Counted from the stretch's first letter, positions 1-6,850 are shown. The stretch is DNA of 14,545 nt from Bin87 sp034423575 (GCA_034423575.1 DAOUIF010000088.1:1-14545), one strand, 5' to 3'. Translations and numbers: made by a program. Notes: a model not told the origin generated them from the letters alone.

Positions 1-78
1 CGAATATAGTATATTATATAACACGATAAATTGCAAGTCTTTTCGTAAGACAGCCTGCGCGCACCGGTTCCGGTCGAC

Positions 79-897
79 TTAAACCTGTTGCTGCCAGCAG
101 TCCTCGGCCACCGTCACCGGCCCGTCATACACGGACCGCGCTTCCACCGCCAGCGGTTCGGTGTCGGCGTGGTAATCGTTGTGAATGTGAGTGAGGGTCA
201 ATCCGCCCACGCCGGCCATCTGGGCGATGCGCGCCGCTTCCGCCGCCGTGGAGTGCGCGGTGCCATCGGCCATTTCGCGTTTCGCTTCGGTGCAGAGGGC
301 CTCGTGGATCAGCAGCGTCGCTCCCTGGGCCAGTTCGGCCAGCTCAGGACACCAGCGGGTGTCTCCGGAAAACACCACGGCATGCCCACCCGACTCGACC
401 CGCCAGGCCAGCGCTCCCCGGATATGGTTGACCTGCGTGGACCGGGCCCGCACGCCAGGGGTCAATTGCACCCACTCTCCCGGCTCGGTGGGACGGAACA
501 GGATGGACCTCCGCCCGTCACGCCTGAGGGCTCCCTCGGAGTCCACGACCAGCCCGCGAGTCGGCAGCGCCAGCAGCGTGCCCATGTCGGCCATCGCCTG
601 CTCGGAGCCGTAGACCTGCATGGGTTGTTCTTCCGCAATTCTTCGGCTGCGCTGCATTTCGATGTGCGGCAACCCCTCGCAGTGGTCGGCATGGCTGTGG
701 CTCAACAGGCAGAGGTCAAACTCGTTGGGTGACATGCCCAGCTCGTGCCCATGACGAAGCACCGTGTTGCCTGAGGCAGCGTCCAGCAGGATCCGCTCCC
801 CCGTGGGACAGTCCAGCACGATGGCGGTGTGATTGCGCATGATGCAGCCGCCCGCGCCGGTGCCCAGGTAACTTATCGTGAAACCAGCCGTAGTCAA
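79..897 (-). CDS. MBL-fold hydrolase, RNase Z-like
   Basis: Metallo-beta-lactamase-fold protein of the RNase Z/phosphodiesterase-like group. The protein shows the zinc motif SHSHADH, a downstream metal-ligand histidine (VNHIRG), the SGDT strand with the bridging Asp, the LIHEA motif, and the HSTAAEAARIA...LTLTHI tail typical of this branch. Length is normal for a cytoplasmic family member (about 272 aa). No signal peptide is visible. The frame is open back to a TTG at 912, but a second TTG at 897 is preceded by GGGAGGG about six bases upstream, so I prefer 897 (N-terminus MTTAGFTISYLGTG). The ~100-bp palindromic repeat lies just upstream. The substrate cannot be told from sequence: true tRNA 3' processing is possible, but the catabolic neighbourhood and the absence of an obvious exosite arm fit a small-molecule or phosphodiester hydrolase equally well. 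Family is sure, function is not. Confidence 0.85.
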   Translation of the reverse strand: MTTAGFTISYLGTGAGGCIMRNHTAIVLDCPTGERILLDAASGNTVLRHGHELGMSPNEFDLCLLSHSHADHCEGLPHIEMQRSRRIAEEQPMQVYGSEQAMADMGTLLALPTRGLVVDSEGALRRDGRRSILFRPTEPGEWVQLTPGVRARSTQVNHIRGALAWRVESGGHAVVFSGDTRWCPELAELAQGATLLIHEALCTEAKREMADGTAHSTAAEAARIAQMAGVGGLTLTHIHNDYHADTEPLAVEARSVYDGPVTVAEDCWQQQV

Positions 898-915
898 AAT
901 ACTCCCTCCCAAGTT

Positions 916-1015
916 GTCAGGATCAGGATTTGCTGAATTCCAGGATTTTCAGGATTGGGCGTTGTTTCCCAACGGAAGGCTCTAATCCCGATAATCCGTA
1001 AATCCTGATTCTGAC
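916..1015. repeat. ~100-bp imperfect palindromic repeat, copy A
   Basis: The left arm begins GTCAGGATCAGGATTTGCTG and the right arm, read in reverse complement, begins GTCAGAATCAGGATTTACGG, so about 30 bases at each end pair with few mismatches. The centre (about 949-982) is unpaired. Short CAGGATT-type words recur inside each arm. It fills the gap between the MBL gene and the dehydrogenase. A second copy of similar length and design lies at 12393-12502. It looks like a MITE/REP-type non-coding dispersed element; no ORF is inside. Confidence 0.7.
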
Positions 1016-1019
1016 ATTA

Positions 1020-2024
1020 TCATCCCAGCGCCACCCGCGAATGCGGCAGCACCGCCGGATTGACCAGGAACTCCGGCATACGTCCCTGCAGCACGTCCAC
1101 CGTGGCCTGGGCAGTGCGCACCTCCAGTTCCAACACCGATTGCTGAGAGAGGAAGGCGACGTGGGGCGTGACGATCACGTTGTCCATTCCGAACAGCGGG
1201 TGATCGGCCGGCGGTGCGGACGATTCCATCACGTCCAGACCGGCGCCGGCGATCTGTCCCCCACGCAACGCCTCGATCAGCGCCGGCTCGTCGATGATGG
1301 GGCCGCGGGCGCAGTTGATAATGTACGCCGACGGCTTCATACGCTCGAACGCGGCCGCGCCGATTAGGCCGCGCGTCTCGTCGTTCAGCGGCGTGTGGAC
1401 GGTCACGCAGTCGGACGCGGCCAGCAGGTCGTCCAGCGACGCCGCAGTGACCCCGTTGGGCAGCGCAGCATCGGCCGGCAGGTACGGATCATGGGTGATC
1501 ACCTCCAAGCCGAAGGCTCGCGCCTTGTTCGCCACCGCGCGGCCGATGCGGCCAAAGCCGATTATGCCGATGGTCTGGCCGCGCAGGCGGGCCAGCGGGT
1601 GCGGCGAGGGCGTGCCTTCCCAGCGTCCGGCCCGGGCCACGCCGTCGTAGAACCCCACCTGCCGGTTCCACGTCAGCAGCAGCGCCATCACGTGGTCGCT
1701 GACCTCATCGACGCAGTAGTCGGGCACGTAGGTGACGGGGATGCCCAGCTCGGTGGCCACGTCCACAGCGATGTTGTCCACGCCCACGCCGTACCGGCTG
1801 ATGACGCGGCACCGTTCAGCGGCGCGTACCACCGCCGGCGTGACCTGCGCAAAGCAGGTCATGATGCCATCGCAGTCCGCCGCCAGCTCCGCCAGCGTGT
1901 CCTCGGACCCGTCCGGCGCCTCGATGACCTCCACGCCGTCGCCCAGGCCAGCCGCGAGAACCTCCCGCTCCGGCGCGGTGGAGGGCCAGACAAAGTCGGT
2001 TACGAGGATGCGGGTGGTGGACAT
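1020..2024 (-). CDS. D-isomer-specific 2-hydroxyacid dehydrogenase (CtBP/SerA-like)
   Basis: NAD-dependent oxidoreductase that interconverts 2-oxoacids and D-2-hydroxyacids, or a related substrate. The 334-aa protein has the full family layout. The substrate-binding half contains SRYGVGVDNI (about 76-85) and VPDYCVDEVSDH (100-111). The Rossmann motif is GFGRIG (156-161) with Asp179 as the expected ribose-binding acid. The catalytic triad is Arg240 (NCARGP), Glu267 (DVMES) and His288 (VTPHVAF). The CVDEVSDH signature places it near the C-terminal-binding-protein-like branch rather than formate or lactate dehydrogenase. The ATG at 2024 gives the normal N-terminus; the ribosome site is weak. Downstream it runs up to repeat copy A. 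The exact substrate is unknown; neighbouring genes suggest organic-acid catabolism, which is inference. Confidence 0.9.
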   Translation of the reverse strand: MSTTRILVTDFVWPSTAPEREVLAAGLGDGVEVIEAPDGSEDTLAELAADCDGIMTCFAQVTPAVVRAAERCRVISRYGVGVDNIAVDVATELGIPVTYVPDYCVDEVSDHVMALLLTWNRQVGFYDGVARAGRWEGTPSPHPLARLRGQTIGIIGFGRIGRAVANKARAFGLEVITHDPYLPADAALPNGVTAASLDDLLAASDCVTVHTPLNDETRGLIGAAAFERMKPSAYIINCARGPIIDEPALIEALRGGQIAGAGLDVMESSAPPADHPLFGMDNVIVTPHVAFLSQQSVLELEVRTAQATVDVLQGRMPEFLVNPAVLPHSRVALG

Positions 2025-2046
2025 GGTAGACCGCGAATAGCGGGGA

Positions 2047-2235
2047 TTATAGACGACCTTGTGCTAGGCGACGGTGGACCTCGGCGTCCGGAGCCTCTTC
2101 AAGAAACAGCATCAGGGCCTCAACCATATTGGCGCGAGCTTCAGGTACCGTATCACCTTGACTCGCTATGTCCAACTTAGGGCAGCGTGCGACATAGCTA
2201 TCGCCCTCGCGCTCGATGATTGCAGTTACATTCAT
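2047..2235 (-). CDS. Orphan HicB-like antitoxin (UPF0150 type)
   Basis: 62-aa protein starting MNVTAIIERE. It carries the short HicB fold signature: a leading beta strand, YVARCPKLDIASQGDT, then the EARANMVEAL helix. The frame is open further upstream, but the ATG at 2235 has AGGA eight bases before it and gives the standard family N-terminus. HicB proteins bind and neutralise HicA mRNA interferases and repress their own operon. No HicA lies next to it: the upstream neighbour is the HNH nuclease gene 44 bases away, and the only hicA in the window (3878-4099) belongs to another hicB. It lacks a C-terminal DNA-binding domain. It may be a leftover of a broken pair or a partner of the nuclease. 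Confidence 0.75.
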   Translation of the reverse strand: MNVTAIIEREGDSYVARCPKLDIASQGDTVPEARANMVEALMLFLEEAPDAEVHRRLAQGRL

Positions 2236-2246
2236 CGAATTAATCC

Positions 2247-2258
2247 TGATCATGATCA
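2247..2258. promoter_or_regulatory. Perfect 12-bp palindrome before orphan hicB
   Basis: TGATCATGATCA is its own reverse complement and ends 11 bases before the hicB start codon, next to the AGGA ribosome site. This is a plausible place for an autoregulatory operator, but binding is pure inference and short AT-rich palindromes occur by chance. Confidence 0.25.
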
Positions 2259-2279
2259 TTAGCATACATTTAAGTATCT

Positions 2280-3821
2280 CTAGTGGTATTCTTGGAAATA
2301 CCGAAGATCGCCGTGCATCCATTTCGGATGTAACGCATTTCCAATCAGTTTCTGAGCGTATTCCTCTTCCATACCACCGCCACTGAACGATGACCCCATT
2401 TGTACCATCCCGTTGATCACTACGACAAGTCTGTTTTCATACAAGTAATCGCATCCGAATAAACACAGAGGCATCACGATATACGGATCTCGTCGCTCGG
2501 CTTCGTTGCAGTCTGCCCGCCGTTTCTTATGGGCTGCCACTAGCGCACCTGTGGAGAAAGCCTTACCACAAATTGCACAATTCTCATCCGACTTCCCTTC
2601 GAAAAGCCATTGCCTCAGGATATGCTGCTCTCTGCGTCCAGATTGCTCCGAGCGCGCATCCGTATTGCGGAGGTCGCGTAGCCTCTGCATAAAGGTTGCA
2701 TACCGTTGGTCGGTCGCCTGTTGATCCTTCGACAAACTCGGTGCGCCCGTAGGGTGAAAGGTGTAGTTGCCGCGGCCCAGCGTCTTGTCGACAAACACCA
2801 AGGCTGATTGAAATAATATACGATCTATATTTGGTTTTGCATTTCCTGTATGCGTGAGAAAATCTCGCGCCTCAGGATAGTGAACATTCGCGTGTTCTTT
2901 CAAGTATCTGCTGATGTCATCTTCAATTGGTGTAAGTGGTATTGGGTCGCATAAGAGGCTTACACTATTGCCGTGGGCTTCAAAATGCACGGAGCTGCGC
3001 AGGTAGTCCGTGATCAGATCGACAGAGGGGTAATCGTACTTGTTGTGGCGCCGATGCATGGCCGCGAGGATCGAGTGGGCGAGTTTGGTCAGGTCGCATT
3101 CGCCATACGCTGTCAAAGCTTTTCTAGCGTGATTTATCAACGTATTTTCGTAGTCTTCGAATAGATACCAAAGCTCACCCTCTACTGCTCGCATCCACAC
3201 CGTATCACTGTGACGCATGATGTGAAGCATCAAATCTCTGTGACTAGCGAAGTCGTGGTTTTCGTCTCCGAAATCGTCAACCTTGACGATCCCCCTCAAC
3301 CCTTGCGAGCGCTTGGTAGCGTTCAAAACTTTGCGAATCAGTGGTACTTGGTGCCTTCGTAGCAAAAACAATTCTCTGTCTTCACCTAGCTCCACGCGGG
3401 TCGCGGATTGTAAATCCGGCGTGTAAATGCCGTAATCTGTCTGCAAATGCAGGTCTCTAATTAGTCTCAGTAGCCCAGGAAGCGTAAACGATCCGCCAGC
3501 AATTCCTTGCTCCGTAACCATTCGGTCAAGTTCTGACAATGCCCAATGGGGTCGGGAATGCAAAGCTTGCTGAAAACTGATCGCAGAAGGAATTTCCGTG
3601 GGCGTCGCCGACTTGCGAAAATCACGGTCGATAATTTGCTGCACCCTTTGCCGCGTGCCGAGACCTTCGAATTGCTGTGCGGTATCGTCCAAAGTGGGTA
3701 AGGCTACCCCACCAAACCCATAGTAATAACAGATCATTTTGATGTTGCGATCTTTATCAACGTCTATACGTTCTTTAATTTGATTGTCGAGGAATCCTAC
3801 CATTTCTCCCAAAATAGCCAT
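2280..3821 (-). CDS. HNH endonuclease with sigma70 region 4-like HTH
   Basis: 513-aa protein of no named family that I recognise. Near the N-terminus (about residues 29-70) the stretch YYYGFGG...LPTLDD...GLGTRQRVQQI resembles the region-4 helix-turn-helix of sigma70 factors. A second sigma- or winged-helix-like segment spans about 298-359. The C-terminus holds an HNH-type nuclease: CAIC (C415, C418), AAHKKR (H431), a third Cys in ADCNEAERRD, then LCLFGCDYLYEN. The middle is helical and unassigned. An ATG at 3830 abuts AGGAGG, whereas the ATG at 3821 lies nine bases behind it, so I start at 3821. That AGGAGG directly follows the third copy of the TPP-gene end repeat. Base composition is visibly more AT-rich than the flanks, a sign of transfer. 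The likely role is a DNA-cleaving or DNA-binding defence protein. The HNH call is solid; the biological role is inference. Confidence 0.7.
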   Translation of the reverse strand: MAILGEMVGFLDNQIKERIDVDKDRNIKMICYYYGFGGVALPTLDDTAQQFEGLGTRQRVQQIIDRDFRKSATPTEIPSAISFQQALHSRPHWALSELDRMVTEQGIAGGSFTLPGLLRLIRDLHLQTDYGIYTPDLQSATRVELGEDRELFLLRRHQVPLIRKVLNATKRSQGLRGIVKVDDFGDENHDFASHRDLMLHIMRHSDTVWMRAVEGELWYLFEDYENTLINHARKALTAYGECDLTKLAHSILAAMHRRHNKYDYPSVDLITDYLRSSVHFEAHGNSVSLLCDPIPLTPIEDDISRYLKEHANVHYPEARDFLTHTGNAKPNIDRILFQSALVFVDKTLGRGNYTFHPTGAPSLSKDQQATDQRYATFMQRLRDLRNTDARSEQSGRREQHILRQWLFEGKSDENCAICGKAFSTGALVAAHKKRRADCNEAERRDPYIVMPLCLFGCDYLYENRLVVVINGMVQMGSSFSGGGMEEEYAQKLIGNALHPKWMHGDLRYFQEYH

Positions 3822-3837
3822 GGCGATCATCCTCCTT

Positions 3838-3860
3838 TACGTAAACGGCGTCGGCATCAT
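3838..3860 (-). repeat. TPP-gene 3'-end repeat, copy 1
   Basis: 23 bases identical to 5153-5175 and 4318-4340. Read on the minus strand it encodes MMPTPFT; here the stop is TAA, followed by AGGAGG, the ribosome site of the HNH gene. Weaker similarity continues to about 3870 (CACCGGC shared with copy 2). It sits 17 bases after the hicA stop and marks the boundary between the hicBA cassette and the HNH gene. Confidence 0.85.
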
Positions 3861-3877
3861 ATTCACCGGCGCTTCTG

Positions 3878-4099
3878 TCACAGCGTCGCGCAAAACTCGG
3901 CCACGGTCAGTCCAGCGTCTCGGATAAGGCGGCGCAGGGTGCCTTTGGCCACGGTGGAATGATCGGGTACTGAAAGCGTCGCGATTTCTCCCGGCTTGGT
4001 CATCACGATGTGGCTACCCCTTTGGCGCGCTACATCCCAACCGAAACGCTCAAAATTGCGCACCGTCTCCTCACCGCTGAGTACCGGCAGCCTGGGCAC
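3878..4099 (-). CDS. hicA: HicA mRNA interferase toxin
   Basis: 73-aa double-stranded-RNA-binding-fold toxin. It shows the family signature: SGEETVRNFERFGWDVARQRGSH with the catalytic His30 in GSHIVM, followed by LSVPDH and the GTLRRLIRDAGL helix. HicA cleaves mRNA and is neutralised by HicB. The start is a GTG whose first base is the last base of the hicB stop (TAGTG), so translation is coupled to hicB. The order hicB-hicA is the less common arrangement. All key residues are present, so the toxin should be active. Confidence 0.9.
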   Translation of the reverse strand: MPRLPVLSGEETVRNFERFGWDVARQRGSHIVMTKPGEIATLSVPDHSTVAKGTLRRLIRDAGLTVAEFCATL

Positions 4100-4305
4100 T
4101 ACAGTGCGACCTCTACCTGTCGCGTTTCGACAGTCAGGGGCAAACCCTGTTCGGCGCGCACTTCGATGCAGAGGGCGATGGCTTCTCGGATGTTGGCGAG
4201 CGCTTCATCCTTGGTGTCGCCCTGACTGACGCAGCCCGGTATGGCCGGGCATTGCACGACCCAGACGCCATCTTCGTCCCGGTCAATGGTTACCGTGAGT
4301 TTCAT
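4099..4305 (-). CDS. hicB: HicB antitoxin
   Basis: 68-aa protein MKLTVTIDRDEDGVWVVQCP... with the HicB core: VVQCPAIPGCVSQGDTKDEALANIREAI. It is the cognate antitoxin of hicA, overlapping it by one base. The frame is open back to 4581, but only the ATG at 4305 gives a HicB N-terminus; the extra upstream residues are out-of-frame reading of the PIN gene. The start lies 11 bases after the stop codon inside the second copy of the TPP-gene end repeat. There is no separate DNA-binding domain, so autoregulation would need the complex. No promoter of its own is evident, so it is probably read from the PIN cassette promoter. Confidence 0.9.
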   Translation of the reverse strand: MKLTVTIDRDEDGVWVVQCPAIPGCVSQGDTKDEALANIREAIALCIEVRAEQGLPLTVETRQVEVAL

Positions 4306-4316
4306 TGCTCTATCCC

Positions 4317-4427
4317 CTACGTAAACGGCGTCGGCATCATTCCCACCGGCACCTCGATGAGGCTGGGGGCGTCGGCGGCCAGAGCTTCTAGGGCGTAGGC
4401 GCGGGTGTGGAAGTCCAGCCTGGGCAT
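4317..4427 (-). pseudogene. Detached C-terminal fragment of a TPP enzyme (repeat copy 2)
   Basis: A 36-codon frame beginning MPRLDFHTRAYALEALAADA and ending PVGMMPTPFT-TAG. The last ~25 residues match the C-terminus of the TPP enzyme at 5152-6759. Over 4317-4378 versus 5152-5213 the DNA matches at 60 of 62 bases, and both differences (4341, 4347) are silent third-position changes (GGA/GGC, CCG/CCC). So this tail was probably copied from a functional homologue rather than duplicated locally. It lies 11 bases after the PIN stop and 11 bases before hicB. Whether the short frame is translated is unknown; its start has no strong ribosome site. Confidence 0.75.
4318..4340 (-). repeat. TPP-gene 3'-end repeat, copy 2
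   Basis: 23-bp core identical to 3838-3860 and 5153-5175. It ends in the TACGTA palindrome that contains the stop region of the gene tail. It is the boundary between the PIN cassette and the hicBA cassette. Similarity to the gene extends well past the core, to about 4378. Confidence 0.85.
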
Positions 4428-4438
4428 CGTTGCTTCGC

Positions 4439-4846
4439 CTATGGAATCCGGAAGTCCAGATCGCGGGCCACCGTTTCCTGCTGCTCGTCCAGAGTAATGA
4501 AGGCCAAGTCGCTTTGCGGCACGTCACGGAAGAACAGGGCAGTAGCCAGATGCCACACGCGAATGGGCGAAAGATAGGCAATCTCCAACACTGTCGCCAT
4601 TTCCGCGTCCAGCTGTCGATTGGGGAAAATCCAATTGATTTCGGCGATTGTACTGGCGTCGAAGCGCGCCCCTTCGGCCTTGAACGATGCGCGCAGTTCC
4701 GTTTCCAGCAGGTTTGCGGACAATAGATGCGGGAATACGTCCAAGCGACGTCGCACCGCAGTTCCAGCCGGCTCTTCCCTGAATGTTACGGGAGATACCG
4801 CAGTGGTATCGACGTATGCAACCAGGGGGAGCGGCTGTGGCGTCAT
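4439..4846 (-). CDS. PIN-domain protein, VapC-like toxin
   Basis: 135-aa PIN-fold protein of the VapC type: N-terminal strand with Asp13 (VAYVDTTAV), ANLLETELRAS helix (acidic residues 48/50), HLATALFF helix, and FITLDEQQ with Asp120. VapC toxins are Mg-dependent RNases held inactive by the antitoxin encoded upstream. The expected central acid is missing: family members usually read D-x-x-H-L-A-T-A, while this one reads IRVWHLATA, as if three residues including the Asp were deleted. It may therefore be weak or inactive. It starts three bases after the antitoxin stop, so the two are co-translated. The fold is confident; activity is doubtful. Confidence 0.75.
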   Translation of the reverse strand: MTPQPLPLVAYVDTTAVSPVTFREEPAGTAVRRRLDVFPHLLSANLLETELRASFKAEGARFDASTIAEINWIFPNRQLDAEMATVLEIAYLSPIRVWHLATALFFRDVPQSDLAFITLDEQQETVARDLDFRIP

Positions 4847-4849
4847 CGC

Positions 4850-5056
4850 CTATCCCCGCCTTTCAATAAGACGCGCCGTAGCGCCGGGCACGTGCGCGAT
4901 GGCGCGCAGAGACCCCCGGGGTCCCTCGCCGCCGCCGATAATGCCCCGGGCGCGCAACTCGGCCAGCCGTTCGTCCAGAGCACGGAGTTCCGCATCGTCA
5001 GCAGTAGGCGTCGGGCGGTTTTCGGCGGCGCCGTCATTGTTGTTGGTGTCGTTCAT
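4850..5056 (-). CDS. Antitoxin partner of the PIN protein (VapB/Phd-like)
   Basis: 68-aa acidic-then-basic protein. An Asn/Asp/Thr-rich start is followed by a helix (ADDAELRALDERLAELRARG) and a Gly/Arg tail ending AHVPGATARLIERRG, a tail type seen in small antitoxins that thread into PIN toxins. The ATG at 5056 has GGGAGG eight bases upstream, better than the earlier in-frame start at 5101. Its position three bases ahead of the PIN gene and its own promoter support the antitoxin role. I do not recognise a DNA-binding domain. Family assignment is by context more than by motif. Confidence 0.6.
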   Translation of the reverse strand: MNDTNNNDGAAENRPTPTADDAELRALDERLAELRARGIIGGGEGPRGSLRAIAHVPGATARLIERRG

Positions 5057-5100
5057 AAGTCGGGCCTCCCATCGGCAGGAGCCACACAGGTTGTCAAACA

Positions 5101-5129
5101 ATTATAGGTTCCCGTGCCATACGGCTCAA
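5101..5129 (-). promoter_or_regulatory. Sigma70-type promoter of the PIN toxin-antitoxin cassette
   Basis: On the minus strand TTGAGC (5129-5124) and a perfect TATAAT (5106-5101) are separated by exactly 17 bases. The -10 box lies 45 bases before the antitoxin start. TTGTTTGACAA, a short inverted repeat just overlapping the downstream edge, could be an operator. The promoter lies between the TPP gene stop and the cassette, so the cassette carries its own transcription start. Confidence 0.6.
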
Positions 5130-5151
5130 CCGAACGCCGTCAGCGCGGCAC

Positions 5152-6759
5152 CTACGTAAACGGCGTCGGCATCATGCCCACGGGCACCTCGATGAGGCTG
5201 GGGGCGTCGGCGGAGAGGGCTTCGCGGAGGGCTGACTCCAAGGCCTCCGGGCCCTCGGCGCGGGCGGCGCGGACGCCGTAGGCTTCGGCCAGCTTGACGA
5301 AATCGGGGTTGTGCAGATCGGCGCCCACGGCACGGCCGTTGAACTGGTTCACCTGATCGCGCAGCACGTTGCCGTAGGCGTTGTCATTGAACACCACCGC
5401 CACGGCGTTGATGCCGTGCTGCACGGCCGTGGCCAGCTCCTGGGAGTTGAACAGGAACCCGCCGTCGCCGCACAGGGCCACCACCGGCCGGTCCGGCTGC
5501 GCCACCTTGGCGCCCAGCGCCGTGGGGTAGGCGTAGCCCAGGTTGCCCGAGTAGCTGGACGTGATGAAGGTGCGCGGCTCGTAGGTGGGCCAGAAGGCGC
5601 GGGCGTAGTAGCCCAACTGCGTCATGCCCGACACCAGGATGCCGTCTTCCGGCACCGCGGCGCGCACCGCCGCCAGGTAGGACTCCTGGGGCTCGGGACG
5701 CAGCGCGGACTCTTTGCGACGCTGGCGCAGGGCCTCAGTCTCGGCCGCAAAGGACGGGCGGGAGCCCATGCCGATGCTCTCGGCCAGCCTGGCGTCCACC
5801 TGCTCCATCACGGTGCGGGCGTCGCCGGCGACGCCGTAGGTGTTCTCCCAGTTGCGGCCCAGCTCGTCGGGGTCAATGTCGATCTGCACCACCCGCTGGC
5901 CGTCCAGCCACATGGGGAAGGCCATGCGGCTGCCTACGCCCAGGATTACGTCGAAGTGGGGCTCCTCCTTGGCCACCGGGTCGTTGCGCAGACGCAGCGC
6001 GCCCAGTGCCAGGGGATGGCGGTCGTCGATGGCGCCCTTGCCTTCGGCGGTGGTGATCACCGGAGCCTGCAACCGCTCGGCCAACCGTACCAACGCCTCC
6101 GAGCCCTCCGACGAGATCACGCCACCGCCGGCCCAGATCAGCGGACGCCGCGCGCCGGCCAGGATGCGGGCGGCCTCGGCGACCTGCTCATCGGATGCCG
6201 CGACGCGGGGATAGCCCTCGGCCTCGATCAGGGAGACCTCGCGTTGCTCCGCCATGGTCTCCGGCGGCATCTCGATCTCCACCGGGCGGGGCCGGCCGGT
6301 GGTCAGTTGCCGGAATGCCTCGTGCACCGCCTCGGGCGTCTCCTCGGCGGTCATCATGCGCCGCACGTACTTGGTGATGGGTCGGATGCAGTCCTGCTGG
6401 TCGTTGACTTCGTGCAGGATCCCCCGGTCCGCGCCGATCAGGTCGCGCTCGATCTGGCCGGACACCACCAGCACCGGCGACGACGCCGAGTAGGCCGTGC
6501 TGATTGCCGCCGACGCGTTGAGCAGGCCGGGTCCCGGCACCATCAGCGCCGTGCCCACGCCGCCGCTGGCCCGGGCGTAGCCGTCGGCCATGTAGGCCGT
6601 GGCCTGCTCGTGCCGCGTGGTGATCAGGCGAATGCCCGGCACGTCGTTCAGCGCGTCCAGCGCGTGGTAGAGCTGCACTCCCGGCAGCCCGAAGATGACG
6701 CGCACCCCCTCCAGGTACAACGAGCGCATGAGAGCCTGGCCGCCGGTCATGGTGGGCAT
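5152..6759 (-). CDS. Thiamine-pyrophosphate enzyme, acetolactate synthase-like
   Basis: 535-aa ThDP-dependent enzyme with the three usual domains. The N-terminal PYR domain has the catalytic glutamate in TTRHEQATAYMADGYARA (Glu51). The central domain carries WAGGG and GDAR elements. The C-terminal PP domain has GDGGFLFNSQEL (GDG 431-433) through VVFNDNAYG (NDN 458-460), the Mg/ThDP motif. Length fits the acetolactate synthase, benzoylformate decarboxylase and glyoxylate carboligase family. No regulatory small subunit gene is adjacent, so a catabolic 2-oxoacid decarboxylase or carboligase is as likely as branched-chain synthesis. The ATG at 6759 has AGGAAGG seven bases upstream. Its final codons (MMPTPFT-stop) are the source of the repeat found twice more downstream. 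Confidence 0.9.
   Translation of the reverse strand: MPTMTGGQALMRSLYLEGVRVIFGLPGVQLYHALDALNDVPGIRLITTRHEQATAYMADGYARASGGVGTALMVPGPGLLNASAAISTAYSASSPVLVVSGQIERDLIGADRGILHEVNDQQDCIRPITKYVRRMMTAEETPEAVHEAFRQLTTGRPRPVEIEMPPETMAEQREVSLIEAEGYPRVAASDEQVAEAARILAGARRPLIWAGGGVISSEGSEALVRLAERLQAPVITTAEGKGAIDDRHPLALGALRLRNDPVAKEEPHFDVILGVGSRMAFPMWLDGQRVVQIDIDPDELGRNWENTYGVAGDARTVMEQVDARLAESIGMGSRPSFAAETEALRQRRKESALRPEPQESYLAAVRAAVPEDGILVSGMTQLGYYARAFWPTYEPRTFITSSYSGNLGYAYPTALGAKVAQPDRPVVALCGDGGFLFNSQELATAVQHGINAVAVVFNDNAYGNVLRDQVNQFNGRAVGADLHNPDFVKLAEAYGVRAARAEGPEALESALREALSADAPSLIEVPVGMMPTPFT
5153..5175 (-). repeat. TPP-gene 3'-end repeat, copy 3 (in the intact gene)
   Basis: This is the stop region and last codons of the intact TPP gene, identical over 23 bases to 4318-4340 and 3838-3860. 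Spacing between copies is 835 and 480 bases; each interval holds one complete toxin-antitoxin pair in the same orientation. Confidence 0.85.
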
Positions 6760-6850
6760 GATGAAACCTTCCTGAATGGGTTGGATTGATTGACGAAACT
6801 ATGGCCCGCAAAAACGGGCTGGCTTACGATAGCACAGCGCCCCCGGCATG

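Noticed and set aside
1..78. AT-rich left edge as an origin or promoter
   Set aside because: Only a short AT stretch and a small ACCGG/CCGGT hairpin; no boxes at sensible spacing and the sequence is cut by the window edge.
3838..5175. CRISPR array or integron attC sites
   Set aside because: Repeats are three, unevenly spaced by 480 and 835 bp, coding-derived, and lack the attC fold or short regular spacers.
5311..6789. 492-aa open frame on the plus strand
   Set aside because: It is antisense to the well-supported TPP enzyme and rich in His, Arg and Gly as expected from a GC-rich shadow frame; no family motif.
6804..6819. GCCCG/CGGGC hairpin between DUF2277 and the TPP gene as a terminator or riboswitch
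   Set aside because: Only five pairs, no T run on the transcribed strand, and no conserved THI-box motif nearby.
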